This document shows, piece after piece, positions 1-6,611 of a stretch of DNA of 37,956 nucleotides (the first letter of the stretch is position 1; each line of letters begins with the position of its first letter). The notes under the pieces were generated by a model that saw only the letters and a program-made list of their open reading frames with translations, was not told where the DNA came from and searched no databases. Position numbers and translations under genes: made by a program. Where the stretch lies: contig JAQGIW010000001.1 of the NCBI GenBank assembly GCA_028290905.1, forward strand, positions 1 through 37,956, in the 5' to 3' direction. This DNA is from Caulobacteraceae bacterium. Its GTDB lineage: Bacteria > Pseudomonadota > Alphaproteobacteria > Caulobacterales > Caulobacteraceae.

Positions 1-13
1 CCGCTCGGCGGCC

Positions 14-62
14 AGCCTGTGGATTTGTGGACGAGCCCCGCTCGCCCACAACCCCACAGGCT
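14..62. repeat. Long imperfect hairpin (inverted repeat)
   Basis: The arms AGCCTGTGG (14-22) and CCACAGGCT (54-62) are perfect complements. Inside them TTGTGG (25-30) pairs with CCACAA (46-51) and CGAGC (32-36) pairs with GCTCG (40-44) around a 3-nt loop. That makes 20 base pairs with only one single and one double mismatch. It could terminate a gene lying left of the window or be an intergenic palindromic element. No U-tract follows it on either strand. Confidence 0.6.
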
Positions 63-194
63 CGACCACAACGGAAGCGGACATTTGATGTGTTACGAAA
101 AGCGGACATCTTCACGTGCTCTCGACAGCGCCTCACGCGATCGTGCTCGTGAAAGGTCCATTCAGAGCGGAAACCCGCCGCGGTCCTCGGCGGC

Positions 195-259
195 TTGCGG
201 GCGTTCTCAGGATCGCGTATTTTGACCGGTCAGATTGACCAATCAATAGGAGACCGGTC
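195..259 (+). promoter_or_regulatory. Putative vapBC promoter and operator
   Basis: A possible -35 box TTGCGG (195-200) is followed after 17 nt by TATTTT (218-223). The self-complementary octamer GACCGGTC occurs directly at the predicted transcription start (224-231) and again at 252-259, just before the antitoxin coding region. A strong Shine-Dalgarno AGGAGA lies at 248-253. Type II antitoxins usually repress their own promoter through palindromes of this kind, so autoregulation by VapB is a reasonable inference. The promoter hexamers are weak evidence, but the repeated palindrome is clear. Confidence 0.45.
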
Positions 260-511
260 ATCGCGTTACGAGAAATCCAGGCGTCCGAAGCCAAAGCACA
301 GTTGGCGCAACTGCTCGACGAGGTCGAGCGGGGGGAGACGGTGGTCATCACGCGCCATGGACGCGCCATCGCGCGCCTCGTGCCAGAGGCCGATCGCCGC
401 CGGCACGAAATCGAAACGGCGGTCGAAACCATAAAGTCCATACGGCGGCGCACCGGAAAGATAACGACCGCGGATCTGCTGTCGTCACGGCACGAGGGTC
501 ACAAATACTGA
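260..511 (+). CDS. vapB: VapB/Phd-type antitoxin, start codon abnormal
   Basis: This is the antitoxin of a type II toxin-antitoxin pair. It would bind and neutralise the PIN-domain RNase encoded next and repress their promoter. The reading frame shows the Phd/YefM-type N-terminus REIQASEAKAQLAQLLDEV, then ETVVITRHGRAIARLVP, then a basic C-terminal tail of the kind that contacts the toxin. The homology begins upstream of the first legal start codon, TTG at 302. The Shine-Dalgarno AGGAGA (248-253) sits six nt before an ATC at 260, exactly where an ATG would be expected. The frame is closed by TGA at 236-238. The gene therefore either starts at ATC, is shortened to TTG 302 (69 aa), or has lost its start. 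Its TGA overlaps the toxin ATG by one base. Confidence 0.75.
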   Translation: MALREIQASEAKAQLAQLLDEVERGETVVITRHGRAIARLVPEADRRRHEIETAVETIKSIRRRTGKITTADLLSSRHEGHKY

Positions 512-921
512 TGCCGTTCGTGCTGGATGCGTCGATCGCCGCATGCTGGGCCTTCGACGACGAGGATCATCCCTCGGCGGCTTTGGCGCTAGAGCGCGTC
601 CGGGAGGATGACGTCCTCGTGCCGGGTATCTGGTGGTTCGAACTGCGCAATGTGCTGATCGTCAACGAGCGCCGGGGTCGGATCACCGAGGGCGACACGG
701 CCGCCTTCCTTCGCGCCGTCTCGCGGCTGGACATCGCCGTCGATCGCTCGCCCGACGAGGGCGTCGTCCTGACGCTCGCCCGGCGACACAGGCTCACGGT
801 CTATGACGCGAGCTACCTGGAGCTCTCGCTGCGGGAGGGGCTTCCGCTCGCCACGCTCGATGGGGACCTCGCGCGCGCGGCGCGCGCCGAACGGCAAGTG
901 GTCCTGGGCGCCGATCCCTAG
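511..921 (+). CDS. vapC: VapC-type PIN-domain toxin ribonuclease
   Basis: This is a 136-aa PIN-domain protein, the usual length for VapC, expected to be a Mg2+-dependent endoribonuclease that cleaves tRNA or rRNA when unbound by VapB. The acidic active-site residues are visible: Asp6 in FVLDAS, Glu44 in WWFELRN, Asp99 in TVYDASYLEL and Asp117 in LATLDGDL. The toxin therefore looks intact. The start overlaps the antitoxin stop (one shared base), giving the antitoxin-first coupling typical of vapBC. If the antitoxin really lacks a start codon, this toxin would be poorly expressed or unguarded. Family assignment is firm; the RNA target cannot be read from sequence. Confidence 0.9.
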   Translation: MPFVLDASIAACWAFDDEDHPSAALALERVREDDVLVPGIWWFELRNVLIVNERRGRITEGDTAAFLRAVSRLDIAVDRSPDEGVVLTLARRHRLTVYDASYLELSLREGLPLATLDGDLARAARAERQVVLGADP

Positions 922-1084
922 ACAACCGGATGTCTCGGCCGATCCTTTCCCTCAGCCGATGATCATCCTCCCATCCTCCCATGCCGAGCGGCCCTCGCGT
1001 TGCGCGGCGACTTCCGGGCCCTATGCCGCTCGACATCGCCGTCCGACCGTCGCTACCGTGTCTCCACGATAGGGGAGGATGACG

Positions 1085-1648
1085 ATGAAGGGCCTTGTGG
1101 CGGCGATGGCCGCCGCGGCGACGCCGGCGCTGGTCTGCCTTTGGGCATCCTCGGCGGGGGCGTCCGAGATGGTGCTCGGCGACGAGACCGCGCACGCCTG
1201 CTTCGAAGCCTCACGCTCGACCCGCGCCGACGCCGACGCGGTGCGCGTCTGCGACGTGGCGCTAGAGGGCTTGCTGAAGCCCGCCGACCGTGGCGGCGCG
1301 CTGGTCAACCGGGGCGTGATCAGGATGCGGCGGGGCGAATTCGCGGCCGCCCACGGCGATTTCGACGCCGCCATTCCGCTGATCCCGGAGTCCGGGGAGG
1401 CCCGCTTCAACCGCGGGGCCGTGTTCATCGGCGAGCATCACTACAAGGAGGCGCTGGCCGACCTCGACAAGGCGATCGAACTCGGGGTCCGGCAGCCCGC
1501 CAAGGCCTACTACTATCGCGGTATCGCGCACGACTACCTCGACGACGAGACGGCCGCCTATCAGGACTACAAGCAGGCCGAAGCCCTGGCCCCGGACTGG
1601 AACCTGCCCAAGCACGAGCTGCAACGGTTCACGGTTACCCACAAGTGA
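1085..1648 (+). CDS. Exported TPR-repeat protein
   Basis: This 187-aa protein has a Sec signal peptide (about residues 1-27, hydrophobic and ending ASSAGAS), so it is probably periplasmic. About three tetratricopeptide repeats follow, seen as GALVNRGVIRMRRGEFAAA, GEARFNRGAVFIGEHHYKEA and AYYYRGIAHDYLDDETAA, each with the small-residue/aromatic spacing of TPR helices. TPRs mediate protein-protein contacts; the partner is unknown. Start choice: the Shine-Dalgarno AGGGGAGG (1071-1078) abuts the ATG at 1079 but lies six nt before the ATG at 1085, which is therefore preferred. Two cysteines in the first helical pair (HACFEAS, VRVCDVA) could form a disulphide. The gene appears monocistronic. Confidence 0.85.
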   Translation: MKGLVAAMAAAATPALVCLWASSAGASEMVLGDETAHACFEASRSTRADADAVRVCDVALEGLLKPADRGGALVNRGVIRMRRGEFAAAHGDFDAAIPLIPESGEARFNRGAVFIGEHHYKEALADLDKAIELGVRQPAKAYYYRGIAHDYLDDETAAYQDYKQAEALAPDWNLPKHELQRFTVTHK

Positions 1649-1747
1649 TCGACGCGAGCTACAAGTCGTGATCGGCGCCCATCCTTGGACGACCGGCGGC
1701 AAAGTTGGACGGGTCGCCGACATGGGACGCTCGGGATATCGCTTGAC

Positions 1748-2593
1748 ATGAGCGGAGCTTTGCGCCCAGCCTTCAGCATGGCGCAGCCCGGTCCCCAAGA
1801 TACGATTCTCGATACGAAGGACCCCAATCAAGTTTCCTCGCCGCGCGTTCTCGATATCATGTTGGGTTCGCCGATCGAACAGCTGCTGATTTTCACGGGA
1901 ATAGCCATTCCGGGTTACGAGAACCGCAGTTCAAAAAGACTCGGGTTTGGCACATGGTGGGTTAATCTTGGACGGTCCCCGAAGCAGGTGATCAGCTACA
2001 CCGCGGTTGTCGGGCTGGCGTCAATCCATGCCGGAGACGGCGAGGGCTTCATCCTGGCCGCGGACGCCGTATCGGTGGTGTTGCGCGACGATACCGGCGA
2101 ACTGGCCCTGGTGTGCGACCTGGCCGCCAAGGGGGATCCCGCGGCCGTCAACCGCTTCTCCTACCAGGCGAGCGTCATCGTCGCTGTCCAGGACCCGGTC
2201 ATCGCCGGCGTCATTCGTTGGCCGGCATCGCTGGCAACGCTCCTGCGCCAGTCCAACCTGTTCTCCGCCGTCGGACATACCGTCATAACCATGCCGCCCG
2301 CGGGAGGCGGCTTCGGTTCCGTGGTGGTCCATGACGTCGGCCATGGCGGCGAGACGGACAGGCCGACATCGGCGGACGGCTGGTTTGCCGTTCCATACCT
2401 GTTGACCGGCGATCTGCCGATGAACACCGACATCACCGTGGCCGTGAGCGCTGTCAGCGGGGCTTTCAGCCTGCCGCCGAACGCCTTCGCTCTTACGCAG
2501 GTCGCGGGTCCCCGGCCCGTCCGCCTTACCCCTTCCAGCCCACAGGTCTTCGGCGTCGACTTCGAGATGTCGTTGGACAGCGGCCCGCGATAA
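1748..2593 (+). CDS. Unrecognised protein, first of a related tandem pair
   Basis: I do not recognise this 281-aa protein. It has no signal peptide, transmembrane segment or catalytic motif that I can name. The middle part is beta-rich, alternating hydrophobic and polar residues, which suggests a beta-sandwich or jelly-roll fold. Two segments recur in the next gene: LLIFTGIAIP (residues 46-55) and GDPAAVNRFSYQASVIV (129-145). This suggests both genes derive from a duplication. The start is uncertain: ATG 1748 is used here, TTG 1685 would add 21 residues, and ATG 1778 would begin MAQPGPQ. Bases 1780-1990 look less GC-rich than the surroundings. The stop is one base before the next ATG, so the two are almost certainly co-transcribed. 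Confidence 0.65.
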   Translation: MSGALRPAFSMAQPGPQDTILDTKDPNQVSSPRVLDIMLGSPIEQLLIFTGIAIPGYENRSSKRLGFGTWWVNLGRSPKQVISYTAVVGLASIHAGDGEGFILAADAVSVVLRDDTGELALVCDLAAKGDPAAVNRFSYQASVIVAVQDPVIAGVIRWPASLATLLRQSNLFSAVGHTVITMPPAGGGFGSVVVHDVGHGGETDRPTSADGWFAVPYLLTGDLPMNTDITVAVSAVSGAFSLPPNAFALTQVAGPRPVRLTPSSPQVFGVDFEMSLDSGPR

Positions 2594-2594
2594 C

Positions 2595-3143
2595 ATGGGC
2601 CCATGCGACTTCAGCCTGAAACTGCACAAGGTCGGTCCAGGCTTCGAGAACTCGTTTACCCTCGACACCGACCGTTGCGACGTCGAAAGTCACCGCTACA
2701 TCGAGGCGCCCGTTCGCGGCCCCGATCCGGTGACCACGCTCATCGTCGCGTCGGGAATCGCGGTCCCGAAGATCGACGGCACGGACCAGGGCCCGGAGGA
2801 CATACGTTTCGAAGCCTTCATATTGACCGACTACAAACTCGATCATCAGTCGGAGTTTGTAGACGGTTCCGCGTACGTCTGGTTGTCATCGATCTCGGAT
2901 GACGATTTCAATCACTTCACGGCGGCACGCCTCGAGGCCGTCACTGTCGGGGCCAATGTCGACGGCCGCATACAGATTCACCTCCTGGGTAGTCTACAGG
3001 GCGACATGGCCATCGATCGCATCGGCTACCAGGCCTTCATTCTGAGTTCAAAGCCCCGGCCGCTATCGATCCCGGCGCGTCGCTTGAATCCCTTCAGTCC
3101 CTACGCGCGGGCCCGGGAGTACGGACGCTTCACCGAGGGGTAA
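2595..3143 (+). CDS. Unrecognised protein, second of the tandem pair
   Basis: This 182-aa protein of unknown function follows the previous stop codon after a single base, so it is probably translated by re-initiation. It shares with its neighbour a segment TLIVASGIAVP (residues 48-58) and a later block GDMAIDRIGYQAFIL (136-150), at comparable spacing (roughly 75-80 residues). The conserved core is about 100 residues, likely a beta-rich domain. It lacks the C-terminal 130 residues of its partner. No signal peptide or transmembrane helix is evident. Candidates include a virion-like or receptor-like beta-sandwich or a lectin-like domain, but none is supported by a motif. The next gene (kup) begins 87 bases later. 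Confidence 0.65.
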   Translation: MGPCDFSLKLHKVGPGFENSFTLDTDRCDVESHRYIEAPVRGPDPVTTLIVASGIAVPKIDGTDQGPEDIRFEAFILTDYKLDHQSEFVDGSAYVWLSSISDDDFNHFTAARLEAVTVGANVDGRIQIHLLGSLQGDMAIDRIGYQAFILSSKPRPLSIPARRLNPFSPYARAREYGRFTEG

Positions 3144-3230
3144 GGGCTATCGGGAACCCCGGGGACGCGAGGCGCTTGAGTCCATCGCCATGAGGGCCGC
3201 ATCGCTCCACACACCCGGGCGTCCATCGTG

Positions 3231-5171
3231 ATGTCCGTTGCGGATAACCCGGCGTCCGACCGCGCCGCTGACACCACACACGTGCGTGGAAGCTTCGCCG
3301 CGCTCACGGTCGGCGCGGTCGGGGTCGTCTTCGGCGATATCGGCACGAGCCCCCTCTACGCCTTCAAGGTGGCCATCGGCCAGGCGGCCCGCGGTGTCGT
3401 CCACGAGTCCGACGTCCTGGGCATCATCTCGCTGATGCTGTGGGCGCTGACCATCGTGGTCACGGTGAAGTACGCGATCTTCCTGATGCGGGCCGACAAC
3501 CGCGGCGAGGGCGGCATGCTGTCGCTGATGGCGTTGGCCCAACACGCACTCGGCGGGCGCACCCGCCTGGTGCTGGCGCTAGGCGTGTGTGGGGCGGGCC
3601 TGTTCTACGGCGACGCGATGATCACGCCGGCGATGTCGGTGCTGTCGGCGGTCCAGGGCCTGCGCACGGTGCCGGCCCTGGCCCACCTGGTGACGCCGGC
3701 CGTCGTGATCATGATCAGCCTGACGATCCTCGTCGGGCTCTTTCTCGTGCAGTCGCGCGGCACGGCCAAGGTCGCTTCCTGGTTTGGACCCATCTGCCTG
3801 CTCTGGTTCGCGACCCTCCTGGTCCTCGGCCTTGCTCACATCCTCGACAGCCCCCGGGTGTTCCTGGCGCTGAACCCGCTCTACGGCCTGGAGTTCCTGG
3901 CGCGGAACGGCTTGATCGGCCTGTTCGTCCTGGGTTCGGTCTCGCTGACGATCACGGGGGCCGAGGCGCTCTATGCCGACATGGGCCACTTCGGGCGCGG
4001 CCCCATCCGGTTGGGCTGGTCCGCCATCGTCTTTCCAGCCCTCGCGCTGAACTATCTGGGCCAGGGCGCCGCCGCGTTGCGCTATATCGCCGGACCGGGC
4101 GCACAGGCCCACATCGCCGACCGGGACTGGTTCTTCACCATGGCGCCGGAGTTCGCCCGCGCGCCGCTGGTGATCCTGGCGACCCTGGCCACCATCGTCG
4201 CCAGCCAGGCGGTGATCACCGGCGCCTTCTCCCTGTCCAGCCAGGCGATCCAGCTCGGCCTGCTGCCACGCCTGAACGTCCGCCGGACGTCGGAGACCCA
4301 GGCTGGCCAGATCTACCTGCCGACCATCAACTTCCTGCTGATGTGCGGCGTCATCCTGCTCGTGGGTATCTTCAAGAGTTCGGAGAACATGGCCAACGCC
4401 TACGGGCTGGCGGTTACCGGCACGATGGCGGTGGACACGGCCCTGGCCGGGATCGTCGTGCGGCGGCTGTGGAAGTGGCCGCTCTGGCGCACCTCCCTGG
4501 TCATCGCGCCCCTGCTGCTCGTGGACATGACGTTCTTCGCCGCCAATTCCCTGAAGCTGGTCTCCGGCGCCTGGGTATCCCTGGCGATGGGATCGTCGGC
4601 ATCCATGGTGATCGCCACCTGGATGCGGGGACGCCGCGTCCTGGCCGAAAAGGAACGCCGCGACCGCATTCCGCTGAAGGACTTCATCGCCTCCCTCAAC
4701 CGCCGTCCGCGCCACCGGGTGCCGGGAATCGCCGTCTACCTTTCCCCGGACCCGGACCTGACCCCGAGCGCCCTGATGCACAACCTCAAGCACAACGGCG
4801 TGCTGCATGAACTCAATGCGGTGATCAGCGTGCGGACCGCGGACGAGCCCTGGGCGCGCGACCGGGCCGGCCCGCAGATCGAGTCTCTCGGCGGCGGATT
4901 CGTTCGCATCATGTTGACTTTCGGCTACATGGAGAGGCCCGATGTGCCACGCGCCTTGGGCAGCGTGAGCTTGGCGCAGTTCGACTTCGATCCCCTGAAG
5001 ACGTCCTATTTCCTGGTCCACCGCACCATCGTGTCGACCCACGCCCATGGTCTTGCGCGGTTTCGGGACAGGCTGTTCATCGCCCTGGACCGCAACTCCG
5101 CCAATCCCAGCGACTACTTCAACATACCGACCGGCCAGGTCGTAGAGATGGGCTATCAGGTCGCCGTGTGA
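3231..5171 (+). CDS. kup: Kup low-affinity potassium transporter
   Basis: This inner-membrane K+:H+ symporter of the KUP/HAK/KT family is 646 aa long, slightly above the E. coli length. The N-terminal signature GDIGTSPLYA is at residues 35-44. The family motif FYGDAMITPAMSVLSAV follows around residue 125. About twelve hydrophobic helices fill the first 460 residues. The last 180 residues form the soluble domain typical of the family, including the HNGVLHE and YGYME-like (FGYMERPDVP) segments. GTG at 3228 immediately precedes ATG 3231 and cannot be excluded as the start, as no good Shine-Dalgarno favours either. No regulatory element for K+ is recognisable upstream. Confidence 0.96.
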   Translation: MSVADNPASDRAADTTHVRGSFAALTVGAVGVVFGDIGTSPLYAFKVAIGQAARGVVHESDVLGIISLMLWALTIVVTVKYAIFLMRADNRGEGGMLSLMALAQHALGGRTRLVLALGVCGAGLFYGDAMITPAMSVLSAVQGLRTVPALAHLVTPAVVIMISLTILVGLFLVQSRGTAKVASWFGPICLLWFATLLVLGLAHILDSPRVFLALNPLYGLEFLARNGLIGLFVLGSVSLTITGAEALYADMGHFGRGPIRLGWSAIVFPALALNYLGQGAAALRYIAGPGAQAHIADRDWFFTMAPEFARAPLVILATLATIVASQAVITGAFSLSSQAIQLGLLPRLNVRRTSETQAGQIYLPTINFLLMCGVILLVGIFKSSENMANAYGLAVTGTMAVDTALAGIVVRRLWKWPLWRTSLVIAPLLLVDMTFFAANSLKLVSGAWVSLAMGSSASMVIATWMRGRRVLAEKERRDRIPLKDFIASLNRRPRHRVPGIAVYLSPDPDLTPSALMHNLKHNGVLHELNAVISVRTADEPWARDRAGPQIESLGGGFVRIMLTFGYMERPDVPRALGSVSLAQFDFDPLKTSYFLVHRTIVSTHAHGLARFRDRLFIALDRNSANPSDYFNIPTGQVVEMGYQVAV

Positions 5172-5227
5172 CAGACCCGCATGGCTGAAGCCGACTGAGC
5201 GCGCCCCACCCCGCTCTACGGCCACGA

Positions 5228-5588
5228 GTTAACGCGGGGGCGCCGATGTAGAAGTCGGGCGGGGGCGAGGTCCGCACCCCGCCGCGCCGGCGATACTCGA
5301 CGAACGCGCGGCCGGCCATGAAGCCCGCCTCGTGGGGCAGGGCGAGCCTTCGGAAGGTGTCGACGCCGACCTTGCCTCGAGATCGGCGATGGTCGTGAAA
5401 CCCGACGCGAACTCGGCATAGATGATCGGGTTGATCGCGATCTCGATCTCGACGTCCGTGCCGGGCATCAGGCCGGCGCGTTCACGCACCGCCTGAGGAA
5501 TGGTCACCTGGCCTTTGGCCGTGATCCGCGTAGGGCCGCCTTTCTTACCCGCACCCGTAAGAATGCAACGCACGCCAGTGGCGTTCAA
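5228..5588 (-). pseudogene. Decayed AbrB-type antitoxin / PIN toxin relic
   Basis: Reading leftward from a perfect Shine-Dalgarno AGGAGGT (5594-5600) and a TTG at 5586-5588, the frame encodes an AbrB/SpoVT-type antitoxin start with the motif RITAKGQVTIPQAVRERAG. After DVEIEIA it runs in frame straight into INPIIYAEFASGF, a segment from inside a VapC-type PIN toxin. The toxin then breaks again near 5375-5380: further PIN sequence (GVDTFRRLALPHEAGFMAG, RRRGGVRTSPPPDFYIGA) continues in another frame. The catalytic N-terminal Asp of the toxin and its C-terminus are gone. So one deletion fused antitoxin to toxin, followed by a frameshift. It cannot make an active toxin. A short AbrB-like DNA-binding peptide could still be translated. 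Confidence 0.75.
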
Positions 5589-5703
5589 CCGGGACCTCCT
5601 GGGCTGCAGGCGCGGCGCTCCTGGTGTCGTTGAGGATGATCCATGCGGAACCCTACCCGCGCGCGCCCCGTTTTGTGAGGCATCCAGGACGGAGGACTGC
5701 ATC

Positions 5704-6096
5704 ATGGCAGACGTATCCACGGCTTCGGTCGACACGGCGCGACGGTTGATCCTGGCCTCGAAGGTCAATGGCACGCCGGTCTTCAACGGTAAGCGCGAAC
5801 GGATCGGAGAGGTCGATGACCTCGCCATCGGCAAGCGCGACGGCAAGGTCGCATTCGCGATCCTCTCCTTTGGCGGTTTCCTCGGGATTGGCGAAACCTA
5901 CCACCCGATCCCCTGGTCGATCCTGAACTATAACACCGACCTGAACGGCTATGTGGTCTCCCTGAACAAGGAGCAGCTGCGCGCGGCCCCGAGCTACAGC
6001 AAGGACGAACTGGCCGACGTCGGGAATATGGACGAGCGGCTCCGCGACTCGCTGGACTCCTATTACGGCCCTCTCGGCGCCACGCCGATATGGTGA
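5704..6096 (+). CDS. PRC-barrel domain protein
   Basis: This 130-aa protein has a PRC-barrel fold covering most of its length. It is recognised by LASKVNGTPVFNGKRERIGEVDDLAIGKRDGKVAFAILSFGGFLGIGE, followed by the basic/aromatic strand YHPIPWSIL. PRC barrels occur in photosynthetic reaction centre H subunits, in RimM, and in many small alphaproteobacterial stress-induced proteins; the last group fits here. The start ATG 5704 has GGAGG at 5691-5695. There is no signal peptide, so it is probably cytoplasmic. The last seven bases overlap the next gene, indicating translational coupling. The partner and ligand are unknown. Confidence 0.88.
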   Translation: MADVSTASVDTARRLILASKVNGTPVFNGKRERIGEVDDLAIGKRDGKVAFAILSFGGFLGIGETYHPIPWSILNYNTDLNGYVVSLNKEQLRAAPSYSKDELADVGNMDERLRDSLDSYYGPLGATPIW

Positions 6097-6470
6097 GGCT
6101 CGCCCCCAGGCGGAAAGCGCCTGGGCCATGGCGGGTGGCCGGCCTCGCACTTGCGCTGGCCCTGCCGCCCGCCCGCGGCCCGGCGGCGGAGGTCGGGGCT
6201 CAGCCCTCCTCCGGAACGCCTTCGGAAGCGGCGCTGCCGAGCACGGCGGCGCCGGCGGTGAAAGCCGGCATGGCGGTCGTCGACCGGACCGGTGTCCAGG
6301 TGGGCGCCGTCGAAAGCGTCGCTGAAAGTCCCCAGGGCCCGCTCGTGGTCGCCAAGATCGACGGCAAGCTGGTGGGTCTGCGTCCCTCGACGTTGCGGCT
6401 GGACGGCGCGCGTGCGGTGAGCTCGCAAAGCAAGGCCGAGATGGTGGCCGCCGCCGGCGCGGCGCCCTAG
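6090..6470 (+). CDS. Small exported protein coupled to the PRC-barrel gene
   Basis: This is a 126-aa protein with a basic N-terminus (residues 1-15), a hydrophobic stretch VAGLALALALPPARGPAAE that looks like a Sec signal peptide, and a Pro/Ser/Ala linker. About 50 residues follow with a barrel-like pattern (GMAVVDRTGVQVGAVESVAE and LVVAKIDGKLVGLRPSTLRLDG). That part resembles a degenerate PRC-barrel, as far as can be judged by eye. It starts seven bases inside the end of the cytoplasmic PRC-barrel gene. The arrangement suggests a cytoplasmic/periplasmic pair with related folds. Function is unknown. Confidence 0.75.
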   Translation: MVRLAPRRKAPGPWRVAGLALALALPPARGPAAEVGAQPSSGTPSEAALPSTAAPAVKAGMAVVDRTGVQVGAVESVAESPQGPLVVAKIDGKLVGLRPSTLRLDGARAVSSQSKAEMVAAAGAAP

Positions 6471-6517
6471 CGCAAACGCCATCCAGGTGGAATCACCTGG
6501 ATGGTGATGATTTGCGC
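6470..6517. terminator. Nested perfect hairpin, likely bidirectional terminator
   Basis: An 11-bp perfect stem CCATCCAGGTG (6479-6489) / CACCTGGATGG (6494-6504) with loop GAAT is enclosed by a second perfect 7-bp pair, GCGCAAA (6470-6476) / TTTGCGC (6511-6517). It begins at the stop of the rightward gene and lies between convergent genes. There is no long U-tract, so it may be an atypical terminator. Confidence 0.6.
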
Positions 6518-6532
6518 CAGATTCATACGCTG

Positions 6533-6581
6533 GGGCGTTCGCTGATCGCCGAACCAGTTCCCACTTCGGCGGCGAACGCCC
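6533..6581. terminator. Second hairpin before the convergent monooxygenase gene
   Basis: GGGCGTTCGC (6533-6542) pairs perfectly with GCGAACGCCC (6572-6581). CGCCGAA (6547-6553) and TTCGGCG (6565-6571) pair inside it. It lies 30 bases beyond the stop of the leftward monooxygenase gene and may end its transcript. Confidence 0.4.
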
Positions 6582-6611
6582 TAGTTGGGGCTCGACGGCC
6601 GCCGTCGCCAA

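Noticed and set aside
19-225. Short frame at the left edge
   Set aside because: No ribosome-binding site or homology; it runs through the hairpin and promoter region.
3440-4810. Long open frame of 456 codons inside kup, and a 548-codon frame on the opposite strand
   Set aside because: Composition is Arg/Pro/Gly-rich without domain signatures; these are high-GC shadow frames of a clear Kup gene.
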